A DNA stretch of 64,000 nt from Ecdyonurus torrentis (GCA_949318235.1 OX439137.1:9139181-9203180), one strand, 5' to 3'. Shown: positions 36,194 to 48,700, numbered from the stretch's first letter. The notes: generated by a model from the letters alone, not told the origin. A program made the numbers and translations.

Positions 36194-38687
36194 ACGCCAG
36201 TTAAAATTGAAATATGCATTTTTTGTTAAGGATACATTAAGCTTTTCATGGTTTCAAAAATGCATTTTTGGTTCAAACCACGATGATTATTATTACTATT
36301 ATTTCAAATTATAACAAGAACTATAGCTGTTAATTAATTGCACATCTATAATTAGATTTACATTCATAAGTCGTGATCTTTGAAACTTACCTTCTTGTTG
36401 AAGTTGTGCTAGGAACATAGCAAGATAAGTATCAGAAATAAGTTGAGGTTTAGCCAGCAAGGAGTTTAAGTTGAACCATTGATTTCCAAGTTTACGAATA
36501 GTAAACCAGTGATCTCGATAATTACAAATAAATGCAATCATTGCTCTGGAAACACATTAGAAAAATATAATAATAAACACGAATATCATAACCCTTTATT
36601 GCTTTTCTTAAAATAAATAAGCAGCAGCGGGGGGATCGCGTATGAAAACGCAGCTGCCACTTGCTTCCTCAGCTCAGTCAGTTAGCAGATGTGGTGTGAG
36701 CCATCTCTAGCTGTACAGAACTCTCTGCCGAGCCTTACTAATGAGTCCTACGTAAAGGACAAAACCAGTCTAAGGCCAAGAGTAAGTGTGATGTTGTTGT
36801 ATAATGTTGTGCCTTTGATGTAGTGTGAGGACGTGAGATGCTAGGCACATCATTTTATTTTGACACAGTAGGTAATCCCTTTAACATCTATTTTTAGCTA
36901 GCTCAAGCTAGAATATTTGGTCCCCAGTCCCAATTTACTATATAAATTAGAGAATCTTTGTGTTTTATTAATTTTCAATTCAACGTGCACTAATCTCTAC
37001 CAACTATTTTCATTTTTTTTTCTTCAAACTTATAGGTAACTAAAGAAACATTTTAAATTGTTGTTTTATTTATTTATTAATGCTGTTTGTAAACCCTGTT
37101 CTCTTACACCAAAAAATGCGCATTCTATTTGAATAACCATAGTCGATCGTCATTTTTGGTGCAGAGAACAGGGTTTACGAACAGCATTATTAACTAAATA
37201 AAAGGAAAAAAATAATAAACATGAATATCATAACCTTTATGGCTTTAAAATGGTGAGCTTTCAAACATATAATCTTCCTAGCACAGAGATAATAAACTGG
37301 TGAAATGTTGGTGAAGTTTAAAGTTGTACTTACGAAGGACACTGTTGAGCAATTACTGCTTCCTCTTCTTGACTATTGAACGGCAAAATATCTAATCCCC
37401 AAACTTGAAGAGCTTTACCTATTACTTGTACTGAAAAGTAACCGCTATCATCCATATTTCCTGATGGTTGCTATATTAACAGAAGAAATAACAAAAACAT
37501 TAGTTGATATAAAGAATTACTGAATAACAGAATTATCTGCTTTGCTACATGTGCAGTTCCCAGCATATAAAGTCCCGACGTCTCGACTCAATTAATAATG
37601 GCAGTTTAATGGCATTTTCTAGGTTAATTGGGAAAAGTAAACTCTTGATTGACAACACTTTGAGAAATATTGACTCGAGGGCAATTTTGATGCCATCATC
37701 AAGTCTAGTTTTATATAGAGATTTTCAAGCGTCATCCCTCTATCTTTATTGTTATTATTTTTTGTGAGTTTTTATTAATTTTGTGCGCAAGGACCATACA
37801 TTTATTATCATATTCTTAGTACCGGTACTTCATGATCCTCCACAATAACAAAAGATATGGTCATAGGACTAGTTATCGGCAGCTTAAGGGTCTTAAGGTT
37901 GAAATTTCTATAATATTGTTGAGAAAAGCAGTCAAACCGACAGTGCCGCAGTTATCGGCACCCCTATTTATCTCGGCCCCCTCTACTGATAAAAGAGTTT
38001 TAAGCAGTGGTATGGCAAGCAGACGGAATTCTAAGATGGTTGGTTCTAGTTAGAATCACATAAACTTAACACTTTCCCCGTAAAAAGAGCCTGCTGATAA
38101 CTAGTACATATACCATACATAGTTATTTGCCTACATTTTTTTCAAACCACTTACAGCAATAAATCTTCGATATTCCTCCGACTCTAGCCCACTTTCTGCC
38201 ATTCTATTTCTCTCTTCATCGTCAAGACTTTGAGCAAGAGTTCCAAGATCTACAGCTGTGAAGTAAGATCCTTGTAATAATGCATTAAGACAGTGTTGTG
38301 CACACAAAGATCCTTCTTGCTGTAAACATAAAAAATGTCACATATATGTATGTAGAGGAAAACTGTCGTTATACATAGAATAGCTACAAAAATCCCGGTA
38401 TGCAAATGAGTGTATGAATATGTAGTTTCTCGGCATAACCTTTAGCCTTTTTTGAGAATCATAAAATTTACTATCATATTAAAAATTTAGTTGCAAAGTT
38501 CTTAAATTTATTCATAGATTTTCCCCGATCTTTTTAAACACACTACATACATACCGGTACATATGAGTCGGTCTTTGCACTCACTTTCCTTTCATTTTAT
38601 TTACCTAAATTAAAATTTAAACTCAATAAATTATGAACTAGATTTAAAATTTAAATATATTACCTTCTCATGGAATATGGAATCCAT
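29516..38687 (-). CDS. ATXN3: Ataxin-3, Josephin-family deubiquitinase (7 coding exons, 364 aa)
   Basis: Cysteine protease that trims ubiquitin chains and works with VCP/p97 in protein quality control (family knowledge). Exons, in order: 38687-38664, 38319-38155, 37470-37334, 36545-36391, 35862-35675, 33579-33249, 29610-29516; all introns are GT/AG and phases match. Seen in the translation: Josephin domain at about residues 1-180 with oxyanion Q9 and catalytic C14 (EGSLCAQHC), H121 (NYRDHWFTIRKLG) and N136 (WFNLNS); UIM-like motifs near 202-220, 236-250, 274-287, 298-311 and 320-333; a basic VCP-binding-type motif RRKR at 350-353 within EEVRRKRLAYLE; end at NKKS. Length is near human ataxin-3 (about 361 aa), but there is no polyglutamine tract and there are more UIMs. 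The ATG has A at -3 and matches the family N-terminus. AATAAA lies 190 nt past the stop. Homology is unmistakable; splice choices are inferred by eye. Confidence 0.96.
30002..30250. mobile_element. Foldback MITE in ATXN3 intron 6
   Basis: About 249 bp; arms of roughly 55 bp plus mirrored inner blocks (GGTGATGCCACTTTGTAAAG / CTTTACAAAGTGGCATCACC), centre CACCTGCACAATTTCC. Confidence 0.85.
30600..30935. other. GC-richer unidentified segment in ATXN3 intron 6
   Basis: Contains a 92-codon plus-strand frame (30669-30947) that runs into the adjacent MITE. No recognisable domain. Probably an old repeat. Confidence 0.3.
30936..31241. mobile_element. TTAA-MITE family 4, diverged copy in ATXN3 intron 6
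   Basis: Both TTAA sites decayed (TTGA); arms share CTTGCCTAATATCCTAACA and AATAAATTAGAAA-type words with the other copies. Confidence 0.75.
32630..32840. mobile_element. Foldback MITE (family 12) in ATXN3 intron 6
   Basis: Arms with TACCAGCAAGGGCCTTA / TAAGGCCCTTGCTGGTA and mirrored CACAGAGTTAGTTATAA around a short centre. Confidence 0.83.
33249..33579 (-). CDS. ATXN3: ATXN3 coding exon 6 (UIM2-UIM5)
   Basis: 331 nt, phase 0 to 1, acceptor TTTATTTCAG and donor GAAT|GTGAGT. Holds four UIM-like motifs in series with cores DELKVALALSS, DEELEAALKLSL, DDISKAIKLSL and DELDKALKLSL, separated by acidic or polar linkers. If the donor were not used, the frame would continue 16 codons to a stop at about 33200. 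That would give a shorter isoform without the VCP-binding motif. Confidence 0.88.
33648..33960. mobile_element. TTAA-MITE family 4, copy in ATXN3 intron 5
   Basis: 313-bp foldback, ends TTAAAGGCGTAGAAC and GTTCTACGCCTTTAA, TTAA on both sides. Centre arms carry AGCTGCGGGTTTGTGACGTC in opposite orientations. Confidence 0.9.
33957..34360. mobile_element. TTAA-MITE family 3, copy 3 in ATXN3 intron 5
   Basis: 404 bp foldback. Its left TTAA (33957-33960) is the right TTAA of the family 4 element before it. Confidence 0.9.
35254..35377. mobile_element. Small foldback in ATXN3 intron 5
   Basis: Arms TGTGTACAGCTCTGAACAAA / TTGTGCAGAGCTGTACAT. A related element is at 43714-43843 and a diverged one at about 29645-29745. 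Confidence 0.7.
35391..35619. mobile_element. Foldback MITE in ATXN3 intron 5
   Basis: About 229 bp; outer arms GTGGGGGTGCACTTC / GAAGTGCACCCCCAC, inner mirrored GATGTAGTACGATGGCAG blocks. It lies about 55 bp from exon 5. Confidence 0.8.
35675..35862 (-). CDS. ATXN3: ATXN3 coding exon 5 (end of Josephin domain, UIM1)
   Basis: 188 nt, ends in phase 0 at EQQQS|GTAAGT. It completes the Josephin fold (YSIFIVRGALPDCCADKIL). A short linker follows that is much shorter than the human one, then UIM1 with core DEDLQAALALSLAEQQQ. The human linker segment between Josephin and UIM1 has no counterpart here. Confidence 0.93.
36391..36545 (-). CDS. ATXN3: ATXN3 coding exon 4 (catalytic His and Asn)
   Basis: 155 nt, acceptor GTTTCCAG, donor GTAAGT. 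Encodes the strongly conserved FICNYRDHWFTIRKLG and WFNLNSLL blocks with H121 and N136, ending at the conserved LAQLQQEG. Confidence 0.96.
36600..36880. other. Unidentified GC-richer segment in ATXN3 intron 3
   Basis: A stretch rich in CAG/CTG-like words with no long frame, clearly different in composition from its flanks. No matching second copy noticed in this window. Confidence 0.25.
37077..37193. mobile_element. Family 9 small foldback MITE in ATXN3 intron 3
   Basis: About 110 bp with near-perfect arms AATGCTGTTTGTAAACCCTG and inverse CAGGGTTTACGAACAGCATT; a loop of about 30 bp contains GATCGTCATTTT. Confidence 0.85.
37334..37470 (-). CDS. ATXN3: ATXN3 coding exon 3
   Basis: 137 nt, phase 0 to 2. 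Begins QPSGNMDDSGYFSVQVI, as in human QPSGNMDDSGFFSIQVI, and ends in EEEAVIAQQCP plus two bases. Two vertebrate exons are joined here: the human break after SIQ is absent. The segment before the catalytic His is more divergent than the rest. Confidence 0.93.
37540..38060. other. GC-richer unidentified segment in ATXN3 intron 2
   Basis: Base composition is nearer to exons than to the surrounding intron. Two moderate open frames lie on the plus strand (37549-37767, 37832-38053), opposite to ATXN3. Neither resembles a family I know. May be a transposon relic or decayed gene fragment. Confidence 0.3.
38155..38319 (-). CDS. ATXN3: ATXN3 coding exon 2 (catalytic Cys)
   Basis: 165 nt, 55 codons, phase 0 to 0, acceptor TTTACAG and donor GTAAGT. 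It starts QEGSLCAQHCLNALLQG, which carries Q9 and nucleophile C14, and ends EEYRRFIA. It covers the first Josephin helices and the flexible hairpin arm (DDEERNRMAE). Confidence 0.95.
38664..38687 (-). CDS. ATXN3: ATXN3 coding exon 1
   Basis: 24 nt encoding MDSIFHEK, which matches the human N-terminus MESIFHEK. It ends AAG|GTAATA in phase 0. A very short first coding exon is typical of this gene family. Confidence 0.93.
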
Positions 38688-40387
38688 ATTAACATTAAAT
38701 GATAAGTTCGTTATTGATGAAATTCTGGCTTTTACTTGAATTGTTTGTCAAATTTTACAAATCATGTGGAGGACTCAGGAGGACTGTTCGTTTCTTCGTA
38801 TCCAGACGAATCAACACATGCACGTTTGATGTCTTTGGCATTCACTAATTAGAAGGTAAGTAGCGCCAATGTAACCTAGAATAGCTGTAAGCGGAATTAC
38901 TATAAACTAAAAAAATTGAAAGTATTACTCTGGTATTACTGGAAATCAAAAGGCATTGAATGGAAAACGGCACCATCTTTTTTTTTTTAAACAAATAAAA
39001 GAAAAGGCGCGAAAGTAATCAGCTACCAAAAACGCCAAAAATTAAAAAAATAAATAAATAAATGTGGTGTTCAGGTGGTGTTTGTTTGCTTTATTGGGTA
39101 AAATTTATTGTATTTTTATTAGCTTATTGCTTTTTATTTGTAGAGTACTAGGGAAAGGTTAATAAAAGTGATGAAGAGGATAAGGTAATATTTGCATAAT
39201 AATATATAGACATTAAATTATATAATTATAAGCACCAAGCTGCGCACACAAAACTACATAATATATTTGCTTTATATATATTGATGAAAACCATCAACGA
39301 CACATTACGGGCATTACCCCCCATTACCATTGATTTATATATTAGCAGTATAGGAAATTGTCTCCTCCAAAATTTGGAGCTGCAGATCATCCACCCCTAC
39401 ATGTACTTAAATTTTCAAAAGTTGTATGACTTAATTAGATACGTTTGTGCACAGACTTTTGCACAGGAAAAATCTTTCATCCGAAGGTGCCTTGATTTTG
39501 TCTGCAGGGTCTTATGTCTTTAATCTGTCAGACACTCGATACACAGTGTACTATATAAATTTTAATTTTCTGCTATTATAACTAAGATAACTGCGATCAA
39601 ATCCTGACCAGCATTGGTGGTCAGTGGTTCCTATATGATATATGGTATGCATATCAACTTATATAAATATGCTGTCCGATTGGTATAAAAGCGACACAAA
39701 AATTCATATCGTTGACTGAGCTATTACAAATTCTCTTTTTTTACCTAATATATACAGTAGACTGAAACATAAAATTGATTTACAGAGCTTAAAAATAAAT
39801 TAAATAAATTGCATTTGCAAATATATGCTGTGTATATAAAAAAGAAAAAGAAGAAGAAAGCCTCATAAAGGTAACATTATACCTTTCCAGACTTTTTCAA
39901 TCGATGCTACAAATTTAAGTACCCTCTTCATTTATTTACACTTGACATTAAACTATTTGGTAAAATGTGAAATGTGTCAACCATTATTGCATATTTATAA
40001 TAAAATCAGAGGGTATACAAAAGAGAGAAAATATGAATAAAAAAAAAATGAACTCTATGGTTACATAAAATTTATTTCCCTTTGCATTTTAAGTACAAAT
40101 AAATAGTGCTATTATTAAATTAAGTTTCTTTCTTACAGCATTTTATATTTATTATACATACAATCAACAACTATTAAAATTTCAGTGCTTTCTTGAAAGA
40201 AATTTGGTTTAAGGATTTTATTATATTACACATTACACATATGCTAACGCTAACTGGTATAATATATTATTTATTACCTCACATTAGCTATCTGTTCATC
40301 GATAGTTAAAAATTTAATTATTTTAAACAATAATAACATCAAAGCTCTATTATTAGGTTTTGATTTTGTTTATAAAGTCCGTAAAAA

Positions 40388-40435
<48 letters not shown>

Positions 40436-41188
40436 CTATTGCCAATGTACTACAGTAAAAATATTTTTGACTAGTAATAAATATAATGACTTTGCTTAAA
40501 TGCTTTTCTTAAAGCCTGCTCAAAATGACTCGTAAATTCACATAAATTCTTATGTGAAAGATCAATAACAATCAATGTTTTATTTGGATTCTTACGTCAA
40601 AATTTTGTAAATTTACGGGTTGTGAACAGCCAAGTTTTATCACTGTACAACTTTGCAACAATAAAAACTTTCTAATGCATAGGTGTCAAATTGTAATATA
40701 ATATTTTGATCATTTTATATTTGCCTGTCATGAAGTTCAATAAAAAAAAACTTCCTGTTTTACCAAATTGAATTTAATAATACACAATCATTAATATATT
40801 GATTTCTCTTAAAAATTAGATCAATAAAGTCAAATAGCTTTCTCGCAATATAGTGAAAATTTTTGACATGACTACAAGTTCTACAAAGAGAAGAGTTGGT
40901 CGCATGATACATTTTCTCAGATACGTAAAAGCTATGCGACTTTATCGAATATTATCTAATATTTAATTAATTTTAGTAAGTTAGGCTTGTTTGTAGTTAA
41001 TGAGTACTGCAGTTGTATGGTAAATTGGTGGTCTAAAGTCATACAGGTCTGGTGCATTCATACATACAAAAGCCCAGAGAAGTGTGGTGTTTTGTGTTTG
41101 TGGTCTGGTAAGCTACAGCTCATAACCAAATTACCATACCTGACCCTCCTCCGCAAAGGAATTAAGGTCATCAACGATGTATCAATAG

Positions 41189-41296
41189 TGTTGTTCGTAA
41201 ACCCTGTTTTCTTGCACCGAAAAAATGTGCATTGCATTTTTAAATAACCATAGGTGATCGTCATTTTAGGAGCAGAAAACGGGGTGACCGACTGAT
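41189..41296. mobile_element. Family 9 small foldback MITE, copy 2
   Basis: Same arms in diverged form (TTGTTCGTAAACCCTGTTTT / AGAAAACGGGGTGACCGAC). Confidence 0.75.
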
Positions 41297-41495
41297 ATCT
41301 TGCAAACTATAATATTAACACAAAGTAAAGAATAAATGTTACTTAAAAGTTTAGCTATGTCAAACATGTGAATACTCAATCAAATATTTAAGTTATTCCA
41401 CTTTAAAGGTTACACATGCAAAAGTGGAGATTCAATTTTTAGTCAAATTAGAAACTTTTTTAAAATTAAAAATATTATTTAACTTTTTTTCAGGA

Positions 41496-41541
<46 letters not shown>

Positions 41542-41940
41542 TTGATTTCATTTGAAAATATTTAGTGTTTGTTTAGCTGGAAATAAATAATGTAAAAGGA
41601 TTTATTGTAAAAATATAGTTCCTCTTTTACAGATTTTTGGTCCAAGTCGGTCACCCTCTTGGTTAAGCAAATTATCGCTATAGAATGCAGCATCAGTAAA
41701 CAAATTAGTACTTTAAATTGAGGTAGACTAGTAACTATATCTATATTGTTCCCAAAAATCGTGTAGGCATTAGTAAATTAACTTAAAACAATAATATTTG
41801 CAATGTAAGAGTGAACACCATATTAATAAATAAAATATATTAGGCCTACAATAAACTCTAATGACAATTATTTCTAACATTCAGGCATTTGCAGAATAAT
41901 AATAATAATAAAAAGTGAAAATTATATTTTGATGGCTTTG

Positions 41941-42120
41941 CGGAAAACCGAACTATCTGTAGTCTCCTAACATCTCAAATTTGGAGCATCTGCGCTCTCC
42001 GCCTCTCCCAAAATTGAAGCATCTATAATGGTGCACTGGTAAGAGATGCTTCAATTTTAACAGAGGTGGAGAGGCAAATTAGAGGCGCGCAGAGACTACA
42101 GGTAGTTTATTTTTCTGTGG
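41941..42120. mobile_element. Foldback MITE downstream of GALK2
   Basis: About 180 bp with mirrored GTAGTCTC and GAAGCATCT words around a TATAATGGTGCACTGG centre. Confidence 0.72.
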
Positions 42121-42581
42121 AGCGATCAATTTGCCATTTGCCATACTAAATTTCACATAATAAATTAATAATTAAAAATTATGTTGAAGAAAAGAATAGA
42201 TCAAAAATTTGTTTTATATGTTTACTTTCTCACTAGCTTTTTAGTTGTATAGGAAATTTTGTTAGTTTTCTGCAATAGCTGCAATAGTTTTGCAACATGC
42301 CTGATTGTTTGCTATAAACTATATAAACCCTGAAATCTTTTTTTAAGATTATTTGCTCATATAAAATAGAAGTAAAGTATAAATATTGGGGTATATAATA
42401 AAGAAGTATCTTGATTTTGAGAAGTCTCTTTTCTAATTTGTGAAATGCTCAGTCATAGGTTCACAGTATCCATACAACTTTCAATCTTAATTTTTTTGTT
42501 ATATTTAGTTTTTTGATACCTTTAAAATCAAGAGTTCGCATTTTCCCCTTCTCTACCCAGAATAAAACAATTCTTTTATAA

Positions 42582-42762
42582 TTACTCTTCCATTTGATTC
42601 AATATAACTGTAGCACCATCTTGAGGTTCAGTTTGGAATACAAGATGTTCAAATACTTTACCTCTTGCAGTAGGATTTGAAGCATAAAATCCAAGTTTTA
42701 AAGCTTCAATATAAGCATCAACTTTATCAGCATTTGTTAATGCTACAGCACATCCACCCCAT
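42582..42762 (-). CDS. GALK2: GALK2 coding exon 9 (C-terminus)
   Basis: 181 nt including TAA. Encodes [20 protein letters not shown] to the stop after NQMEE. It completes GAGWGGC; the tail is shorter and less conserved. Confidence 0.92.
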
Positions 42763-45700
42763 CTGAAATTAAATAAATATGACCTTTTTTATAATAATAA
42801 TTATAAGAGTGAAGAAAATAAGCACAATGGTTGTGTTTAACAATTATAAATTTTCTTGCTAGTAGCATAAGAAATACCCCACAGATTTAAAATGCAAAAA
42901 ATAATAATAATAACTTTATAAAATAAAACATTGCGGTTAGGTATCATAAATTTGAATGAAAAGGATGAGAACCAGCAAGGGCCTTACCATTACCATAGGG
43001 ATCATAGTGAGATACTTTGGTGAAAATCTTGCTAACACAGAGATTATAAACACATTGAATAGCTTATGGCACTAAACTCTAAGAGAAAATGGAATGTGTC
43101 TGTGCCTTCGTCAGTCCTTACCATCATGTGGGGTGGCTTTGACCAAATTTTTAAAAATTATTTACTCCAAAACTAAAGCTTGTAGAAACTTGATACAAAA
43201 ACTACAAGATAATGCAAAAAAAAGTTTTACTTTAGTTTTTGTTTCATGTTTCTATGAACTTTAGTAAGGGAGTAAATAATTTTTGAAAAAAAATTTCAGT
43301 CACCTCACTTGATGGTACCTTGCAAACTAGGAGAGAAACTATGAATGATGTTTATAATCTCTATGCTATCAAGATTTTCACCACACTATGAGACTCTGCA
43401 CTATGGTACGACCCTTTTCTTTTATGATACCAAACCGTGATGGTATATTTTCCTTGATTTCTCTTTATTGAGTACTTCAATAACTCACCCTGCTCCTGTT
43501 AGCCTAGCTCCAGCTACAAGGCTTCCTCCAATGTTGACAAGTTTATCCAGCTCAGGGTGACTACATTGATATAAATCTCTCAGAGAGTTGTGACTAGCAG
43601 TCATCAAAGTACCCAGTGTTTCTAGATCTGTTCCTTTTTCACATTTACGACAGAATTCTCGTACTCTCCATGCCTCTGTTAAACAATAAATTACAGGTTG
43701 TCACTCATACTTAAGGTGCACCTCTGGCCAAAAGTTCTCGAACGATTTGCATAGGCAACCCGCAACCACACTGTTATCTTTATGAGAAAACGCAGCAGCC
43801 GCTGCTGCCCCGTTCAGGAACTTTTGGCCAGAGCTGTACACCCATTTTATTGGTGAAAGATACATAGACTAGCATGTAAATACAAATAAATATTACTTTT
43901 TTCTCATTTTAAACAAAACAATTAAGGAGATTGTTTTCCTGGTACATGAACTTGAGAAGAATGTTAATTCTTATATATTATGCTGAACAATAGTAGGTAA
44001 AAAAATAAAAGGTTACAATAACTTGTTCTTTATATGCGCAATTCAAAATTTACGTGAAAAGATTTCTTTTTTTCTTCATACATTAAAAAATTAAATTACC
44101 TTGGAAAACATGTAGAGCTCTTTGGTATAATTTAAACTCTTTTAAATGACGAGTATTTTCACTCAGAGTCAAATCATTGAGATTTTCTTCTGTTGTTTCC
44201 AAGATTTTACAAATCTGGAACAATTGAATTCAAATCTATATTTAGCAAATTACTAGTCTAGAATAAAGAAATATAGTAAGTTTTTTTTTTTTTTTTTTTT
44301 TAGCTGCATTGTTTTTAAAAAACATTCTGGAATCCAAAGTGTTTAATATTTTTGTTTTAATGTCACTTGAAATCTAAAACTATAGCTCATTTTATATCAA
44401 AAAGTTATGAAAAAGTTGCATAAGTTGCATAGTAATTTATTTAATTAATTAAGTAAAATAAATATTAAAAAAAAAAAAAAAACTTTAAAAACAAAGACTT
44501 TTATACCTCTTGCTTTGTATAAGGAGCTTCATGTAAATTGGCTTTAACAAGTTGAGCCATTTCTTCAAGATTGAATCCAAGTTGTTTGTGAAGTTCAGAT
44601 AGCCGTGTTAGTTTTTCCCAGATTAATCCAGACTGCTTGGCCAATACCTATGTACAAAACATATTCTAATTAAGTTTCTCAACAATTAATTACCTATGCA
44701 GTTATCCAAACTATTATATGAAATTTAAATAAAATGAAAAGTTTGAAAGAAAATTATTGAAAAAACATAAATTAACTTGAGTCTGTAACTATAGCACACA
44801 CACAAAACACACGCACAAAAGTTTTCTCTTGGAGTTAAGAGCTGAAAGCTATCCAATGCATTTATTAAGCAAAAAGGCGTCATGATGCCATGAAACCTTT
44901 CAGTGTAGACCAGGAATAAACTTTTTCAGTATAGCGTTAATGTATGATACGAGGCAAACCAGACCTCAGGTTCAACACGTTATCACACTCTTCTGGGCTC
45001 CTACCAGATCTGTGCAACCCGGACCACTTACTCTTACAAAAACCAAGAGTTGAGAGCACTCGCTTTAACAAACAGTGGTCAAAATGCCAGCACAGCCTCG
45101 CTGCTCATTGTATGATTTTACCCATCTAAGTACTGACCACGCTTGACATTGCTCAACTTTGGTGATCCAACAGGAACAGGTTTAGACATTGCAATATAAC
45201 TAGATTTCCACCAAACTCTTTCTTCATTATGCTGCCCTTGCTGGTTCCTTCTATCCTTTTCTTTAATATTATCAACCTCACCGCAATGGTTTATTTTCCT
45301 TAATTTTGAGGAATAAAATCCAGTTAACTTAAATGTACTAACCTGAGATGCAAGTCTACATTCCACAACACGACAGTTAAAATCTGCAGTAGCTGCTTTG
45401 TTCATCTCAACTAGAGAATGTGAAATCACAAACACTGCGTCATCTGGTAACTTCACGTTGGTGTCTCTCAAAGGGTTAAATTCAATCAGCTTTGCACATC
45501 CTATAAGAAATAATTAATTAATGTAAAAAAAGGTTTTTGATATCATTTGAAATTAAATACTAACAAAACTATCTATTATGTATAATATTATAAAATTTTC
45601 TGGACCTGTGATCTTTAGATAGAGAAAAAGAAGGAACCGAGGTTAGTTTTTTTTTTTTATTATTATTATTATTTTTTACATATTTGAAATTGTCTTTTCT

Positions 45701-48700
45701 TTGAGCATCACTAAAGAATTGAAGGGGGAAAAAAGTGAGTATGCTTTATTGATTTTCATTTTTTTTTTTTCATGATTTTCACGATTTAAGGCATAAATTC
45801 GTTAAAGGTATTGATTCTGTCCTCAAAACATTAAATTCACAAGATATGGGATCATCATACATACACATATCGCTGAACCCTTCTGCACCCTCTCACAAAC
45901 TGGGGTTAAAAAAATACTTCAAAGAACTGTACGCAAATTTTGGAATTCATGGTGAATCCCCCCCCCCCCCCCCCCCCCAGGTTCTTTCTATTTAGCAAAA
46001 TACTTTATGAATGTATAAATTTGTATAGAAGAGAATAAAAATATTAAACCAACCTTTAGTGCCAAGGAATGCAATAGCTTGGTCCATCCCACCTCCTTCT
46101 GTGCCAATGTAGCGTTCAGATTTAGCACTCAATGAAGCAAGCTCACGTCTGCTGAGCGTTAACTGCAATTAAAAAATAAAAGTAAAGTTATTATGAATGA
46201 GTTAAAGGAGATTGGAAACCACAGTTAACAAAAGAAGGACTATAAAAAAAGGTCAACAACAAGCACCATACAATGATGAAGTCCCTAAGTAAATGAGTCA
46301 CAGTTTAACACAAATAATTACATACAAATGGACTAAAATATGGATAAAAATAAATACATGATAATAAAGCTAGCCTGATTGCAGAAATATATATCTGTAA
46401 TTAACAACACACTTTTTTATCATTTTTGTAGCAATTATACTATAAAGCATAATAGCATAATACTGTAGTTAAGATGTTCAGCATAAAGAAGAAGACAAAA
46501 AAAAAAGTGTTTTTATTTCATAACCTAAAAGAGGACATTGTCCTTAATCCATTGATACAAAAATTTCTAATTTTTTAGTTCATTTAGTGTTTTTAATTAA
46601 TTTTTGAAAATTGATGCCATGTGCACGTGGGCATAGGAAAAAGTTACCAAATGAGACATCACCTTGCGACTTTGAAAAATTAATTAATAATACTTAATGA
46701 ACTAATAAGTTTAAAAAAATATTATAAGAAATTTGCAGTTCTATCAATTCAGGACAATCTTCTATTAAGAATATTCAACTAAATTAACCCTTAACTTTTA
46801 TCGACTTCCTCATTACTTATGTTATTTCAAAATATCAACTTTTGTGCTCTACGATATACCTACAGTAATTTTTCAATGGTAAGGTTTAATCAAGGCTTCC
46901 TAAATAAGTAGGATACCTTGGTTTAACTCGAGACTGGCAGGATTGGGGAGCCCCCCCCCCCCCCCCCCATATCCAGTTTTCAATTTTATCTAGAGAACTT
47001 TAACAGAGAAGCAACAACCTTATGTTTTAGGCAGACCTGCAATACATTTGTTTTGAAATGCCCTCTAAAAGTAACTTAACTTAAAAGACCGTTGAAATAC
47101 TCTCAGGCAATGAGAAAGCTCCAATTTTGTGGGTAGCCAATCATTTAGCTTAAAAGTTTAGGTACTTTTAGTGAGCCTTTTAAAACAGATGTATTGCGGA
47201 CCTGCCTATAAGATTAGGTTGTCGCTTCTCTGTTAAGGTTCTCTAATTTTATCCAGTGACTAGCGCCATAGCTAAGAAACCCATAGTGGCGTTACTCCTT
47301 TTAACTAAGTTTTTTAGTGAACTTGGGCAGCCTCCTCAATCTTGCTAGCCTTGGTTTAACTCTATTTTTTCCTATAAATTTTATAGCTCCATATTTAATT
47401 TAAATTACCTGATGACAGTGTGCTGTGCACAGAGCAGCTGCACACACTAGAGCACTTGAGCTGGACAGCCCAGAGCTCGGAGGAATGTTGCCGGTTACTG
47501 CTACGAGAAAACCAGGCCTAGCCGGAGCCTTCATTTCAGTTTCCAAAACTCCTCGGACACCACATAAGAAGTAGCTGTACCATTGTGGAGCACCAGAACT
47601 GTTCTCAATCCTGATAAGAAAAAAAAAAATGTAGAGGAAGGAAAATATGGTTTTCATGTAATAATTGACATGATTATTGAAAAATCTTCAAAATCTACAA
47701 ATGAGATGAATATATAAATAGCATTTAGTTGCTAATCAAAATAACCACTACTACTACTACTACTACCCTACAATTTCCTTCATAGCCTTGTGAAATTTCA
47801 AAAATTATTTACTCATCCCTAACTAAAGATCTCAGAAATGTGAAGGAGGAAACACTAATGTAAATAATTAAGCTTATGATTTTTCTCATATCTTTTAGTT
47901 TTTTATTTAGATTTCTAAAAACTTTAATTGGAAAGTTTTATTGTTATTATTATTATTATTTTACTTGGCAAAAGTTACCTCTATGTGCCAATTGACAATA
48001 TATAGATTGTTTTGTTTAGCAAAATATATACTTTATAGTACACTGTAATTACCACAAAAATATTTTATTTATTATAATAGTAATATAAGGGGGAACACGG
48101 ATGGAGCAGGGGCGTATTCAGGAGGGCGTTTTAGGCGTCCGGACCCTCTCTGTCAGGCCTGAAAAAACATGGGCAAAGGGGTTGGTTTTTCCCCTTTGCC
48201 CATGCTCACTATAGGCTGGACCCCTCCCGTTGCAAAATCCTGGCTACGCTATACTGAGGGGGAGAAAATATGACAATGTAGGTGACTAAGATACTTGCTA
48301 GGGTGTGCAATTTATGTATGTATACCTTAGATCTTCAAGTTTTGTTTCAAAGTCATGGTAACGTGGATTTGAGTTTGTCAAACTTAAAACAGAAGTCTCT
48401 GTCGAACGAACAGCTAGCAAAATGTCTTGTTTTATTGCCATCGGACACACAGCATATCCACAATAATCAATGTGTTCTCCAATCAAGTTAACTCTGCAAA
48501 TAATAAAATCACATTGTCAGTCAAGAAATATGTCTAAAAATTTATATTTCTTACCTTCCTGGAACTCGCACAAAAAACTCAGGTTCTTTTTCATATTTTT
48601 CAATAAAAATTTCACTAATTTGTTTGATTCTTTCAACTAAATGACCACTTTTTGGAATTTTAATAACTGAAGGTTTATTAACATCTCCAGAGCAATTGAT

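Larger units (their letters stand above)
38688..42581. other. Intergenic region between ATXN3 and GALK2, including ATXN3 promoter
   Basis: About 3.9 kb. The first 180 bp upstream of the ATXN3 start include an ATTGG/CCAAT-like site at about 38867-38873. The rest holds poly-T tracts (40389-40433, 41501-41534), a 110-bp foldback element at 41189-41296 and another at 41941-42120. No coding exon recognised. Confidence 0.5.

Noticed and set aside
39281..39523. 80-codon plus-strand frame between ATXN3 and GALK2
   Set aside because: No homology or gene context; likely a chance frame.
42106..42111. AATAAA on the minus strand as the GALK2 poly(A) signal
   Set aside because: It lies about 470 nt past the stop and inside a foldback MITE, so the assignment would be a guess.
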